From assembly GCA_036010965.1 (NCBI GenBank), contig DASCMO010000038.1:1-33316 (forward strand): 33,316 nt of DNA, in the 5' to 3' direction. Every line of letters begins with the position of its first letter. The stretch's first letter is position 1. Position numbers and translations under genes: made by a program. The stretch is from GCA-2686265 sp036010965. Lineage in GTDB: Bacteria; Planctomycetota; UBA1135; GCA-002686595. Positions 7,551-15,208 of this stretch are shown here, piece after piece. The notes beneath the pieces were generated by a model, which was not told the origin of the DNA, did no database searches, and worked only from the letters and a program-made list of their open reading frames with translations.

Positions 7551-8444
7551 TCAGCGCAGAAGGTCGAGTTCTCGGGCCAGCTCGGCGAGAGGAGCGAACT
7601 CCTCGTTCGACGCCCGGACGATTCCCTCCTCGCGCTGCAGAGCCACGAGGAGGGCCGGGTCGGTGATCCCGACCATGGCCGCCTGCAGGCGCTCGATGAA
7701 GCCCTCGCCAAAGGTCCGGTCGAGGTCGGGGTGCACTGTCCAGTTGTAGTCGGGGTAGGGCGGCGTCTCCCAGATGACCGGGCAGCGCGCGGGATCGATG
7801 CGTCCGTCGGCGACCATCGCCTCATAAACCTTGAAGTTCAGAGCCCCCGCCTGGAACGTCCCGGCCTCCACCAGCAGCGCCGTCTTGGCGTGGTTCCCCG
7901 AGAAGCTCATCTCCTCGCCCTCGAAGAACTCCTGGGGCCGCCGGCCGCTGTGCTGGCGAATCCAGTGCTCCGGCATCAAACGCCCGGAGGTCGAGGACTC
8001 GGAGCCGAAGGTGAAGGTCTTGCCCTCGAGCTCCATCGGAAAGGACTCGGACGGTTCCACGCCCGCGTCCACGTGGGCGACGAAGTACGACCGGAAGTGC
8101 GGGTCGACCGCCCCCTGGGCGATGGCGCGCGCTCCCTCGACCGCGGCGCGCGCGCGGACACCCGTGAGTCCGCCGAACCACGCCAGCTGCACGTCGCCGT
8201 TCACGAACGACTCGACCGAGGCCGAGTAGTCGCTCGACGGCACGTAGCGCACCTCGACACCCAGGACTCCGGTGAGGTGCCGCGCGAGAAGTCCGTACTT
8301 CTCCTCGAGTTCGGTCGAGTTCTGATCGGGGATGGCGCTGAAGCACAGGACGGCTCCGCCGGCCTCCGCGTCGCCTCCGCAGGCGCCGGGGAGCAGGGAA
8401 CCGAAGAGCAGCAAGAGTGCGGGGCGGAGGGTCGGAGTCAGCAT
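7551..8444 (-). CDS. phnD: PhnD-like ABC substrate-binding lipoprotein, putative selenate-binding type
   Basis: This 297-aa lipoprotein has its lipidation Cys probably at residue 22 (LLPGACGG). The mature part starts with a PhnD-type lobe: AIPDQNSTELEEKYGLLARHL, SSDYSASVESFVNGDVQLAWFGGLTGVRAR, then GKTFTFGSESSTSGRLMP and NHAKTALLVEAGTFQAGALN. The FGSESSTSGRLMP block and the WFGGLTGVRAR block resemble, from memory, the family annotated as putative selenate ABC transporter substrate-binding proteins more than classic phosphonate PhnD. No C-P lyase or phosphonatase gene is nearby, and no selD or selenoprotein gene either, so the substrate (selenate, phosphonate, phosphite or another oxyanion) is open. 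It is the first gene of the phnD-phnC-phnE-phnE operon. Confidence 0.88.
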   Translation of the reverse strand: MLTPTLRPALLLLFGSLLPGACGGDAEAGGAVLCFSAIPDQNSTELEEKYGLLARHLTGVLGVEVRYVPSSDYSASVESFVNGDVQLAWFGGLTGVRARAAVEGARAIAQGAVDPHFRSYFVAHVDAGVEPSESFPMELEGKTFTFGSESSTSGRLMPEHWIRQHSGRRPQEFFEGEEMSFSGNHAKTALLVEAGTFQAGALNFKVYEAMVADGRIDPARCPVIWETPPYPDYNWTVHPDLDRTFGEGFIERLQAAMVGITDPALLVALQREEGIVRASNEEFAPLAELARELDLLR

Positions 8445-8488
8445 GGTCGGAACTCTCGAAGGTCGGCGGCGGGTCGCGGCAGGCGAGA

Positions 8489-8494
8489 AGATAC
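8489..8494 (-). promoter_or_regulatory. candidate -10 element of the ABC importer operon
   Basis: TATCTT on the minus strand lies 44 nt before the phnD ATG and is identical to the -10 candidate of the second secretin gene. No good -35 element is visible 16-18 nt upstream, so the call is weak. Confidence 0.3.
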
Positions 8495-8554
8495 GGTTCC
8501 CGCGCGACCAGATCGCAGCGCCCGGTCAGGGATGTGCAAGAAGCACGTCGCGGC

Positions 8555-9649
8555 TCAGTCGCGCCGACCGCCGATCAGCCTGCGCGCGATCCCCCACCAC
8601 AGGCGCAGGACGCCGTCGACGAGCGCCAGGGCCGCACGGCGCACGCCCCCCTCGGCCACGGCGGGCGTCACGGTCAACGGGCCGCCCACCAGCAACGCCC
8701 CGTCCCCCAGGCGCCGCTCGTGGCCGAGGGCGCGCCGCCGGCCGCGGGCCTCCCGGGCCTGGCACATGAACGCCCACTTGCCCCGCAGCCAGGCGCCGCC
8801 GTTGCCCTCGGTGAGGGCGAAGAGCAGCCCCAGCGCCTCGTAGAAGGCCAGGCCCGGCGCAGCGCACAGCAGGGTCCACGCTCCGAAGCTCTTGGCCAAA
8901 AACCGCCAGCGGTTGCGCGCGTGGTAGAAGGTCCGCCGCTCAGGATAGTGTGCCCCGTCACGAAAGCTGACGCCGGCGGTCCCTTGGCGGTGTCGCACCG
9001 ATGCGTCCTCCACGCTGAGGATCTTCCAACCCCGCGCACGTACGCGCCACGAGAGGTCGAGGTCCTCGAACAGGATGAAGTAGGCCTCGTCCCAGGCTCC
9101 CAGCTCCGCCAGGCGCTCGCGGTCGCAGAGCAGCGCCACGGCCACGGCGCAGTCGACCTCGACCACCCCCTCGCCGCGCGCCTCGGCGCGCGGGCGGTAG
9201 AAGTTGCGCAAGGCGATCAGCCCCGCGTAGTGGAAGGCGCCGCCGTCGTAGTGCACCCGTTCGGGATCATGATCGAAGACGCTGCGCGGCTGCACGAGCA
9301 CCGCCTCGGGCTCGGCCGCGGCCGCCGCCGCCAGCTTCTCCAGCAGGTCGCTGGCGACCACCGCGTCGTTGTCGAGCGCCAGCACCCAGCGCGTGCTCGC
9401 CCGTGAGAGCCCCTCGTTGCGCGCAGCGCAGGGACCGTCGTTGGCCGCGCGCACCAGAGTGCGCACGTGCGGGTAGTGCTCGTGGACGAACTCGACGCTG
9501 CCATCGGTCGAGGCGTTGTCGACCAGCAACACTTCGGCCACGTCGCCGTGCAGGGCGCCCACGGCGTCGAGGCAGGGGCCGAGGTGCTCGCGCCCCTGGT
9601 AGTTGCACACGACCACGGTGACCGGACCGATTCCCGCGTCGTGGCTCAT
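8555..9649 (-). CDS. GT2-family glycosyltransferase
   Basis: This 364-aa GT-A fold enzyme has the N-terminal nucleotide-sugar motif VTVVVCNYQGREHLGPCL, VDNASTDGS at 43-51 and the metal-binding DND at 93-95 (LALDNDAVV). The acceptor-side block EAYFILFEDLDLSWRVRARG matches the ED-x-D-x-x-x-R signature of rhamnosyltransferase-like GT2 proteins. The C-terminal third has hydrophobic or amphipathic stretches (SFGAWTLLCAAPGLAFYEALGLLFAL) that may hold it at the membrane. It lies 2 nt after the stop of the PIG-L/GT2 fusion gene and is surely cotranscribed with it. A role in surface glycan assembly is likely; donor and acceptor are unknown. Confidence 0.9.
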   Translation of the reverse strand: MSHDAGIGPVTVVVCNYQGREHLGPCLDAVGALHGDVAEVLLVDNASTDGSVEFVHEHYPHVRTLVRAANDGPCAARNEGLSRASTRWVLALDNDAVVASDLLEKLAAAAAAEPEAVLVQPRSVFDHDPERVHYDGGAFHYAGLIALRNFYRPRAEARGEGVVEVDCAVAVALLCDRERLAELGAWDEAYFILFEDLDLSWRVRARGWKILSVEDASVRHRQGTAGVSFRDGAHYPERRTFYHARNRWRFLAKSFGAWTLLCAAPGLAFYEALGLLFALTEGNGGAWLRGKWAFMCQAREARGRRRALGHERRLGDGALLVGGPLTVTPAVAEGGVRRAALALVDGVLRLWWGIARRLIGGRRD

Positions 9650-9651
9650 GA

Positions 9652-11235
9652 TCAGCGCAGGGGAAGTTCGAAGTCGTCAGCGCGCACGGGCCGCCGGCGG
9701 CGCAGACAGTAGGGAACGTTCACGAGGACCGAGAAGGCCGCCTTGCAGACGATCCACCAGGCGCCGGGGGTCTCGCGCAGGGCGGCGGCGGTGCCGATGG
9801 TCCCCACGGCATCGCTGACCTCGCCGCGCGCCTCGGCTCCTCCGGAGCGCAGGACAACGCGCGAGAACACCAGCCAGGGCATGCGCACCAGGTCGGCCGC
9901 CGGAGCGTACTTCAGCATCGTCAGCCAGGCGTTGCGCGCGTGGTAGTAGAGGCTGCGGGCGCCGGGCTTGAGACCGAAGGGGGTGCGGTGAAACACCTCG
10001 ACCCCGGGAAACTGCAAGACGCGGTAGCCGAGGTTCAACAGGCGACAGGTCAGGTCGCGCTCGTTGCCGTAGATGAACAGCCGCTCGTCGTAGAACTCCG
10101 CCTCGCGCAGAGCCTGGGTCCAGGCCAGGGAAGCGCAGCCGCGGAAGGTAGACATGTAGCGCTCCGCGTTCACCGCCACAGCGTCGCGGTGACTGGCGGG
10201 CATCCCGGGTTCGACCACCTTGGTGGAGAGGATGGCCGTCGTCTCGGGTTCGGCGACCAGCCGCCGCACAGCCTTCGCCAGCCAGTCCGGAGGCATCACG
10301 ATGTCGTCGTCGAGGATGGCCGTGAGCGGCGTGCGGCTGGCGGCAAAACCGATGTTGAAGGTCTCGCACGCTCCAAACCTCGAGTGGGGCATCTCGATCA
10401 GGTGCACCTCGGGGAACTCCGCGCGCAGCATCTCGCCCGTGCCGTCGCTGCTGGCGTTGTCGACAACGACCACGCGCGCGAAGGGCAGCTCCTGGGCGAG
10501 CAAGGCCCGCAGGTTCTCGCGCAGGTCCTCGCGCTTGTTGAACGAGGAGAGGACGGCGGTCGCGGCCGGCAGCTCGCCGTCCCCCCCGGCCACCCAGGCC
10601 TCGCGCGCGATCTCGCTCCCGAACTCCTCCAGGGCGTCGCCCGCGACCGGGGCGAAGGCCTCGGCGTGCAGGACGAGGGGGTGGACGAGGGCGCGCGAGC
10701 GGTCCAGGGCCTCGGAGCGCGCCGCGACGGCCGCCGGGGCCGGGGCGAGGGCCTCCAGCGCCGCCCGCTTCGCGCGCTGCGCAGTCGCGACGTCCAGCAG
10801 CGCCGGCGCCGGTACCCCCACCCGCAGGCCGTACAGCATCAGGCGCCGCGCGTCCGAGCCGGCCAGGGCGCCGGCTACGGCCCGGGCCACCCGCCGACGA
10901 GCCGGGTCGACGGCCGCGGCCAGGGGCGCGTAGACGAGGGCAGGGTCGAGCTCCGCGCAGACGCGCGCCAGGGCCGCCGCGGGATCTTCCGAGGTGTCGA
11001 CGCGCAGGTCCTCCACTCCCAGGCGGCGAAAGGCCGGCGCGAGGGCCGCCTCGCTCTCGCCGCTCCCCTCCCCGGGCGCGGCGAGCACGAGCACCGTCGG
11101 GCGTTCGCCGTGGCGCGCGTGCAGGGCGAGGGCACCGCCGCAGGACAGCAGGGCGTCGACGCCGCGGGCCGCGACGCACAGGGCCCTACCGGCCATCGAC
11201 GCCGGGTCGATCAGGAGAGGGACGGGCTCGCTCAA
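9652..11235 (-). CDS. degenerate PIG-L-like domain fused to a GT2 glycosyltransferase
   Basis: The 527-aa protein has two parts. Residues 16-130 align by pattern with the PIG-L/LmbE N-acetylglucosamine deacetylase fold: LCVAARGVDALLSCGGALALHARHGERPTVLVLA matches the strand, HPDDE and GG-x-L-A stretch, but HPDDE is replaced by ARGVD. The second metal site (usually H-x-D-H) reads VDPAR. All expected zinc ligands are missing, so this half is probably non-catalytic. Residues 224-440 are a GT2 domain with VVVDNASSDGTGEML, the DDD metal motif at 309-311 and the acceptor-side NERDLTCRLLNLGYRV. The start is TTG at 11235, overlapping the upstream lipoprotein stop as TTGA; an ATG at 11196 is the alternative and keeps both domains. 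It lies in an operon with der, a lipoprotein and another GT2 gene. Confidence 0.85.
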   Translation of the reverse strand: MSEPVPLLIDPASMAGRALCVAARGVDALLSCGGALALHARHGERPTVLVLAAPGEGSGESEAALAPAFRRLGVEDLRVDTSEDPAAALARVCAELDPALVYAPLAAAVDPARRRVARAVAGALAGSDARRLMLYGLRVGVPAPALLDVATAQRAKRAALEALAPAPAAVAARSEALDRSRALVHPLVLHAEAFAPVAGDALEEFGSEIAREAWVAGGDGELPAATAVLSSFNKREDLRENLRALLAQELPFARVVVVDNASSDGTGEMLRAEFPEVHLIEMPHSRFGACETFNIGFAASRTPLTAILDDDIVMPPDWLAKAVRRLVAEPETTAILSTKVVEPGMPASHRDAVAVNAERYMSTFRGCASLAWTQALREAEFYDERLFIYGNERDLTCRLLNLGYRVLQFPGVEVFHRTPFGLKPGARSLYYHARNAWLTMLKYAPAADLVRMPWLVFSRVVLRSGGAEARGEVSDAVGTIGTAAALRETPGAWWIVCKAAFSVLVNVPYCLRRRRPVRADDFELPLR

Positions 11236-11705
11236 GGGGACGGCTCGGGGGCGGAGTCGTCGGAGATCGACAGGGTGCCCTCGAGGGTCGAGCGGATGTA
11301 CTGCAGGATCGCCTGGGCGCGCACGGGGTTGTCCCCCCCTTTCTCCCAGTCCGCGTGGTCAAGCTCGAGGGGGCGAGCGATGTTCTTGTTGATCTGTCGC
11401 TCGACCCGCACGCCGAGCAGGATCAGGCCGGGCGAGACCGGCTCGTAGCGCACCTTCGCGCGCTCGCGGAAACCCTCGCCGCTGAAGGGGTGCAGGTCGG
11501 GCTCCCAGACGGAGTTCGCCACGCGCTCGACGGGATCGAAGCCGCGCACGACGACGTGGAAGCCCTGGGCCTCCATCGCCAGGCGCGTGACCTCTGCCAG
11601 AACGCGGTCGCTCGGCCCGGGAATCTCGCCTTCGATCCACTGAACCGGCGGCGCGGAACGGCAAGCGCAGGCGAGGAGCAGGAGCGGAACGAGAAGTCGC
11701 TTCAT
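11232..11705 (-). CDS. small putative lipoprotein of unknown function
   Basis: The 157-aa product starts MKRLLVPLLLLACACRSAP, a signal sequence with a convincing lipobox; the lipidated Cys is residue 13 or 15. The mature domain has alternating beta and helical segments (DRVLAEVTRLAMEAQGFHVVV, then VRYEPVSPGLILLGVRVERQ). This suggests a small alpha/beta fold similar in style to outer-membrane assembly or curli-type lipoproteins, but I do not recognise the family. It begins 11 nt after the der stop and its TGA overlaps the TTG start of the PIG-L/GT2 gene, so it sits in the middle of a tight operon. Confidence 0.78.
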   Translation of the reverse strand: MKRLLVPLLLLACACRSAPPVQWIEGEIPGPSDRVLAEVTRLAMEAQGFHVVVRGFDPVERVANSVWEPDLHPFSGEGFRERAKVRYEPVSPGLILLGVRVERQINKNIARPLELDHADWEKGGDNPVRAQAILQYIRSTLEGTLSISDDSAPEPSP

Positions 11706-11716
11706 GGCGGCGCGGT

Positions 11717-13087
11717 TCAGGAGAGCGGGGCGTCGGTCGGGGCGTCGGAGGAACTCCGCAGCACGAGCCGGATCGGGATCTCGCCGAACTCCAGCTCCTC
11801 CCGTAGGCGATTGGCGAGGTAACGCAGGTAGTCCTTGCCGAACAGCTTGCGGTCGTTGACGAAGAGTACGAAGGTCGGGGGCGTCACCTCCGCCTGGGTA
11901 GCGTATCGAATCCGCGTTCGGTACCCGCTGGAACTGGGCGAGCGCGCTTCGAGGGCCTTGTGCAGGACGCGGTTCAGCTCGCCCGTACCCACGCGCCGCC
12001 GGGACTGCACGAACAGTTCCTCGGCGACCGACAGGGTGCGATCGACGCCCTGGCCCGTGAGGGCCGAGAGGAAGGCGATCGGCGCGTAGGCGATCCCCGG
12101 CAACTGATCGCTGATGTACTCGCGGAACTGCTCGGGTTCGAAGCCCTTCGCCATGTCCCACTTGTTGGCAGCCAGCACGACGGGTTTGTAGTGGTCGACA
12201 ACGTAGCGCGCGAGACGTTTCTCGATGGCGGAGAAGCGCTCGGTGACGTCGAAGAGCAGTACGACCACGTCGGCGCGCCGGATGCTCTTGTGGCTGCGGG
12301 CGTCGCTGTAGAACTCGACAGCGTCCGCCACGCTGCTCCTCTTGCGAACCCCCGCTGTGTCGATGGCGACGAAGTTTCGGCCGTCGCGCTCGAAGATCAC
12401 GTCCACCGCGTCACGCGTCGTGCCGGGCACCTCGGAGACGATCACGCGCTCCTCGCGGGCAAGGCGGTTGATGAGCGTCGACTTGCCCGCGTTGCGCCTC
12501 CCGACGACCGCCAGCTTCATGGCCGGCTCCAGGATCGGCGAATCCGAAAAGGCCGAGGCGGGCAGGAGCTCGACGATGCGCCGGTAGAGCGGCTCGAGTC
12601 CCTCGCCGTTCTGGGCGCTGATGGTGAAGGGGCCTTCGCCGACGCCCAGGGCGCGGAACTCGTCGGCTCCCAGACGATACACCTCGGCCTCGGCCTTGTT
12701 GGCTACCAGCAAGACCGGCAGGTCCACGGAGCGCAGCAGGTTCGCGACCGTACGATCGAGGGGCGTCAGTCCGTCGCGCACATCCACGACGAACAGGACC
12801 AGCTCGGCCACCGCCAGGGCGTTCTCGATCTGCTCGGTCACGCGCGGGCCGAGGTCGTCGCGATCGACGATGCCCACGCCGCCCGTGTCGATCACCTCGA
12901 CCCAGTGCTGTTCGGCTCCGCGGAACAGGCGCGCGGGCACGGCGATGCGGTCCCTTGTCACGCCCGCGGTAGGCTCGACGATCGACACCATGCTGCCGCA
13001 CATGCGATTGAGCAGGGTCGACTTCCCCACGTTGGGACGGCCGACGATCGCGACGCGCGGCAGGGGGGCGCTGGTGGGGGCTGACAT
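11717..13087 (-). CDS. der: ribosome-biogenesis GTPase Der (EngA)
   Basis: Der has two tandem GTPase domains and a KH-like domain and is needed for 50S subunit assembly. The 456-aa protein shows G1 GRPNVGKS at 16-23, G3 DTGG at 67-70 and G4 NKAE at 130-133 in the first domain. The second domain has G1 GRRNAGKS at 196-203, G3 DTAG at 243-246 and G4 NKWD at 308-311. The KH-like C-terminus runs from about 360 to 445. NKAE has Glu instead of the usual Asp in the first G4; this variant is known in other Der proteins, so function is probably kept. It follows queE by 28 nt and precedes the small lipoprotein by 11 nt. Confidence 0.96.
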   Translation of the reverse strand: MSAPTSAPLPRVAIVGRPNVGKSTLLNRMCGSMVSIVEPTAGVTRDRIAVPARLFRGAEQHWVEVIDTGGVGIVDRDDLGPRVTEQIENALAVAELVLFVVDVRDGLTPLDRTVANLLRSVDLPVLLVANKAEAEVYRLGADEFRALGVGEGPFTISAQNGEGLEPLYRRIVELLPASAFSDSPILEPAMKLAVVGRRNAGKSTLINRLAREERVIVSEVPGTTRDAVDVIFERDGRNFVAIDTAGVRKRSSVADAVEFYSDARSHKSIRRADVVVLLFDVTERFSAIEKRLARYVVDHYKPVVLAANKWDMAKGFEPEQFREYISDQLPGIAYAPIAFLSALTGQGVDRTLSVAEELFVQSRRRVGTGELNRVLHKALEARSPSSSGYRTRIRYATQAEVTPPTFVLFVNDRKLFGKDYLRYLANRLREELEFGEIPIRLVLRSSSDAPTDAPLS

Positions 13088-13115
13088 GGGCTTGCGACTC
13101 TACCCGATGGGCTCC

Positions 13116-13895
13116 CTACTCGACGCCGAGCAGTGGGTGGACCTGGGGCAGGACGCGCGCTGTGAGACCGCAAGCCTCGGCGCGCTCAACGAGCGCGAAC
13201 AGCAACGCGGGCTCGGGCGCGGACGAGCCAGGTACGGGCGTCACGGGCTGCAGCACCACGGGTAAGCGGGGGGCGAAGGAGGCGACGTCCGACAGGAGCG
13301 GCTCGAAGTCCGAGACGCTCCGGCCGGAGGCCACGGGAATCTTGGCGCAGGCGTCGCTGGGGGCCACCAGCTCCAGACAGGCGCGCCGCGCAGCGGCCCA
13401 CTGCCGCGCGTCGGCTGGGGCCGTCTCACTCTCGCCCGCGACCCCCACCGGCGCGCCGAGGTCGGCAGGCAACTTGAGGTCCAGGCTCACGTGCTGCACG
13501 CACGAGACGAGACGGCCGAGGGCGAGCGGGTGGGCACCGGCCGTCTCCAGGTGCACCGGACGCGGGGCCAGGGCCGCGACCAGGTCCTCCAGGAAGGCCG
13601 GGTAGAGCAGGGGCTCGCCGCCCGTGACGCTCACCGGTCGCGTACCGCCGGGGTCCACCTCTTCCACCCAGGCCGCGGCCCGTTGCGCATCGACCAGAGC
13701 GGGCTCGCTGCGCTCTCCGGAGAGGGCCGCGACACGCGCCGGGCGCTGTGGGTCGACGACCCACGAGTGCGGAGTGTCGCACCACGCGCAGCGCAGGGGA
13801 CAACCCGCGAGGCGCACGAACACCTGGGACTGGCCGACGAACGCACCCTCGCCCTGGATGGAAGCGAAGACCTCGAGGACGGGGGCCTCGGACAT
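13116..13895 (-). CDS. queE: 7-carboxy-7-deazaguanine synthase QueE
   Basis: QueE is a radical-SAM enzyme that converts 6-carboxytetrahydropterin to 7-carboxy-7-deazaguanine in queuosine biosynthesis. The 259-aa product has the N-terminal FASIQGEG substrate segment (10-17) and the cluster motif C32-x3-C36-x2-C39 followed by DTPHSW, a hallmark of QueE. The SAM-binding VTGGEPLL lies near residue 98. The ATG at 13895 was chosen because the family starts a few residues before SIQGEG; the longer reading frame upstream is Arg/Ser-rich shadow sequence. No other queuosine gene is in the window. The gene sits between the small basic protein (85 nt upstream) and der (28 nt downstream). Confidence 0.93.
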   Translation of the reverse strand: MSEAPVLEVFASIQGEGAFVGQSQVFVRLAGCPLRCAWCDTPHSWVVDPQRPARVAALSGERSEPALVDAQRAAAWVEEVDPGGTRPVSVTGGEPLLYPAFLEDLVAALAPRPVHLETAGAHPLALGRLVSCVQHVSLDLKLPADLGAPVGVAGESETAPADARQWAAARRACLELVAPSDACAKIPVASGRSVSDFEPLLSDVASFAPRLPVVLQPVTPVPGSSAPEPALLFALVERAEACGLTARVLPQVHPLLGVE

Positions 13896-13980
13896 GCTGG
13901 TCGCCCGATCGGGGGAAAGCGTCGCGGAGCGGGCCCCGGCGCGAGCGATGCGGCGGAACGCGGTCTCCGCCGCCGACCGC

Positions 13981-14226
13981 CTACCCGGCGTCGGTCTCCT
14001 CTTCGGCGTCGCCTTCCGTGGCGGCGTCCGCATCGGGGGCGTCCTCGACGACCTTCTTCTTGGCCACCTTGAACTTGGTGCGCACCTTGGGCAGGCCAAA
14101 GACCGAGTCGGTCTCGGCATCGAACTTACCGGTGGCCTGCAGCTTCTGCAGGCGCTCAACGCGCGTCAGCACGCTCCGCTCGCCGACCAGGGAGTCGGCG
14201 CCGCGCAGGCTGGGGTGAATGGACAT
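13981..14226 (-). CDS. PVC-type small basic protein with acidic tail
   Basis: The 81-aa product begins MSIHPSLRGADSLVGERSVL and continues with TRVERLQKL and DSVFGLPKVRTKFKV. This matches, from memory, the short small basic protein family shared by Planctomycetes, Verrucomicrobia and Chlamydiae (consensus start S-x-H-P-S-L, then a V-x-G-L-P-K core). Its function is unknown; a ribosome-linked role has been guessed from gene contexts. After the basic KVAKKK at about 53-58 a roughly 20-residue Asp/Glu/Ala-rich tail follows, which looks like an addition to the family core. An 11-bp palindrome, GGTGATTCACC, at 14242-14252 lies 15 nt before the start and could be an operator. The membrane-protein gene upstream ends 53 nt away. 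Confidence 0.85.
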   Translation of the reverse strand: MSIHPSLRGADSLVGERSVLTRVERLQKLQATGKFDAETDSVFGLPKVRTKFKVAKKKVVEDAPDADAATEGDAEEETDAG

Positions 14227-14279
14227 GAGAGGTTTGGATCTGGTGATTCACCGGCCGGGAGGCGCGCCGCCCGCGGGGG

Positions 14280-15050
14280 CTAGCGCTCCACCAGGTCGTC
14301 GATGTTGACGAAGTAGGCGCCGGCAAAGGCGCCCGTCTCGCTCGAGGGAGGCGGCCCGGGCAGGGCCCGCAAGCGGCTCCTGTATTCGGACAGACGGTCC
14401 TCGCGCTTGGGTTCCGCGCCGACGCACAGGACCAGTTCGTTGCCCTGATCGATCGGGGCGACGGCCGGAAGGCCCAGCTCGCGCAGGTAGCGGTAGGTGG
14501 CGAGGGCACGCTGCCATCCCCGGGGCGTGTTCCCGTAGTAGATGGCGCGCACCGTGAAACGGTTGGACTTGTCGAAGAACCGGACATCGTCGGCGGTCAG
14601 GTCGCTCGCGGCCGACCCGTCTCCCGCCGTATCCCGAGGGTCATCGGACTCCTCATCGGAGCCCGTCGAGACGGCGGCCGCAGGGGCCAGAACGCCTTCG
14701 TCCGACGGCCCGGAGAGCGTGTCCTGCGACTCGCTCTCCGCGCTGGAGGATGGCGTCCCGCTCGGCGCTCCCTGGTCTCTGTGGTCGACGTGTCCGTCGA
14801 CCTGATCGACGCCGCGACCGCCGGCCTCGACCGTCGCGGTCGAGCGGCCCAGCCAGTACGCAGCGCCCAGCACGAGCGCCGCCACCAGAGAGCCGAGCAC
14901 GAGGCCAGTCGAGCGGGAGAGCCCGGTCGACGTACCGGGCCAGATCGCCCGCGACGGGGCGGATCCCGATTCGGGAAACACCGGCCTTGCGGTGGACTCC
15001 CGTTCGGAGGCCGCGAGGGCCTCCAGCATGTTCCTCTTGCGCGGTCCCAT
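14280..15050 (-). CDS. single-pass membrane protein of unknown function
   Basis: The 256-aa product has a short cytoplasmic N-terminus (MGPRKRNMLEALAASERE), one transmembrane helix at about 49-67 (GLVLGSLVAALVLGAAYWL), a Ser/Asp/Glu-rich linker to about 165, and a compact C-terminal domain. That domain contains NRFTVRAIYYGNTPRGWQ and YRYLRELGLPAV, then a beta stretch ELVLCVGAEPKRED. Its layout recalls a SPOR-like envelope domain on a tether, but I cannot assign it to that family. The ATG at 15050 was chosen over one 26 codons upstream because the basic start before the helix fits the positive-inside rule. It lies between the secreted repeat protein and the small basic protein. Confidence 0.75.
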   Translation of the reverse strand: MGPRKRNMLEALAASERESTARPVFPESGSAPSRAIWPGTSTGLSRSTGLVLGSLVAALVLGAAYWLGRSTATVEAGGRGVDQVDGHVDHRDQGAPSGTPSSSAESESQDTLSGPSDEGVLAPAAAVSTGSDEESDDPRDTAGDGSAASDLTADDVRFFDKSNRFTVRAIYYGNTPRGWQRALATYRYLRELGLPAVAPIDQGNELVLCVGAEPKREDRLSEYRSRLRALPGPPPSSETGAFAGAYFVNIDDLVER

Positions 15051-15208
15051 GGATTCTGCACCCAGGGAGCCAAGCGGGGATCGCGTTGTCAATGCCGTTC
15101 TCCCCGGATGGGGCAATGCGCGCGGCACGGCCCTCTCCCAGGCAAAAACGGCGACGCAGCGTACGGAGCCGGCGAGCCCCGGTCAACGGTCCGCCGGGCA
15201 GCGCCGCC

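Noticed and set aside
15089..15094. TTGACA on the minus strand as a promoter for the membrane-protein gene at 15050
   Set aside because: No acceptable -10 element lies 15-19 nt downstream; the nearest AT-rich hexamer is about 28 nt away.
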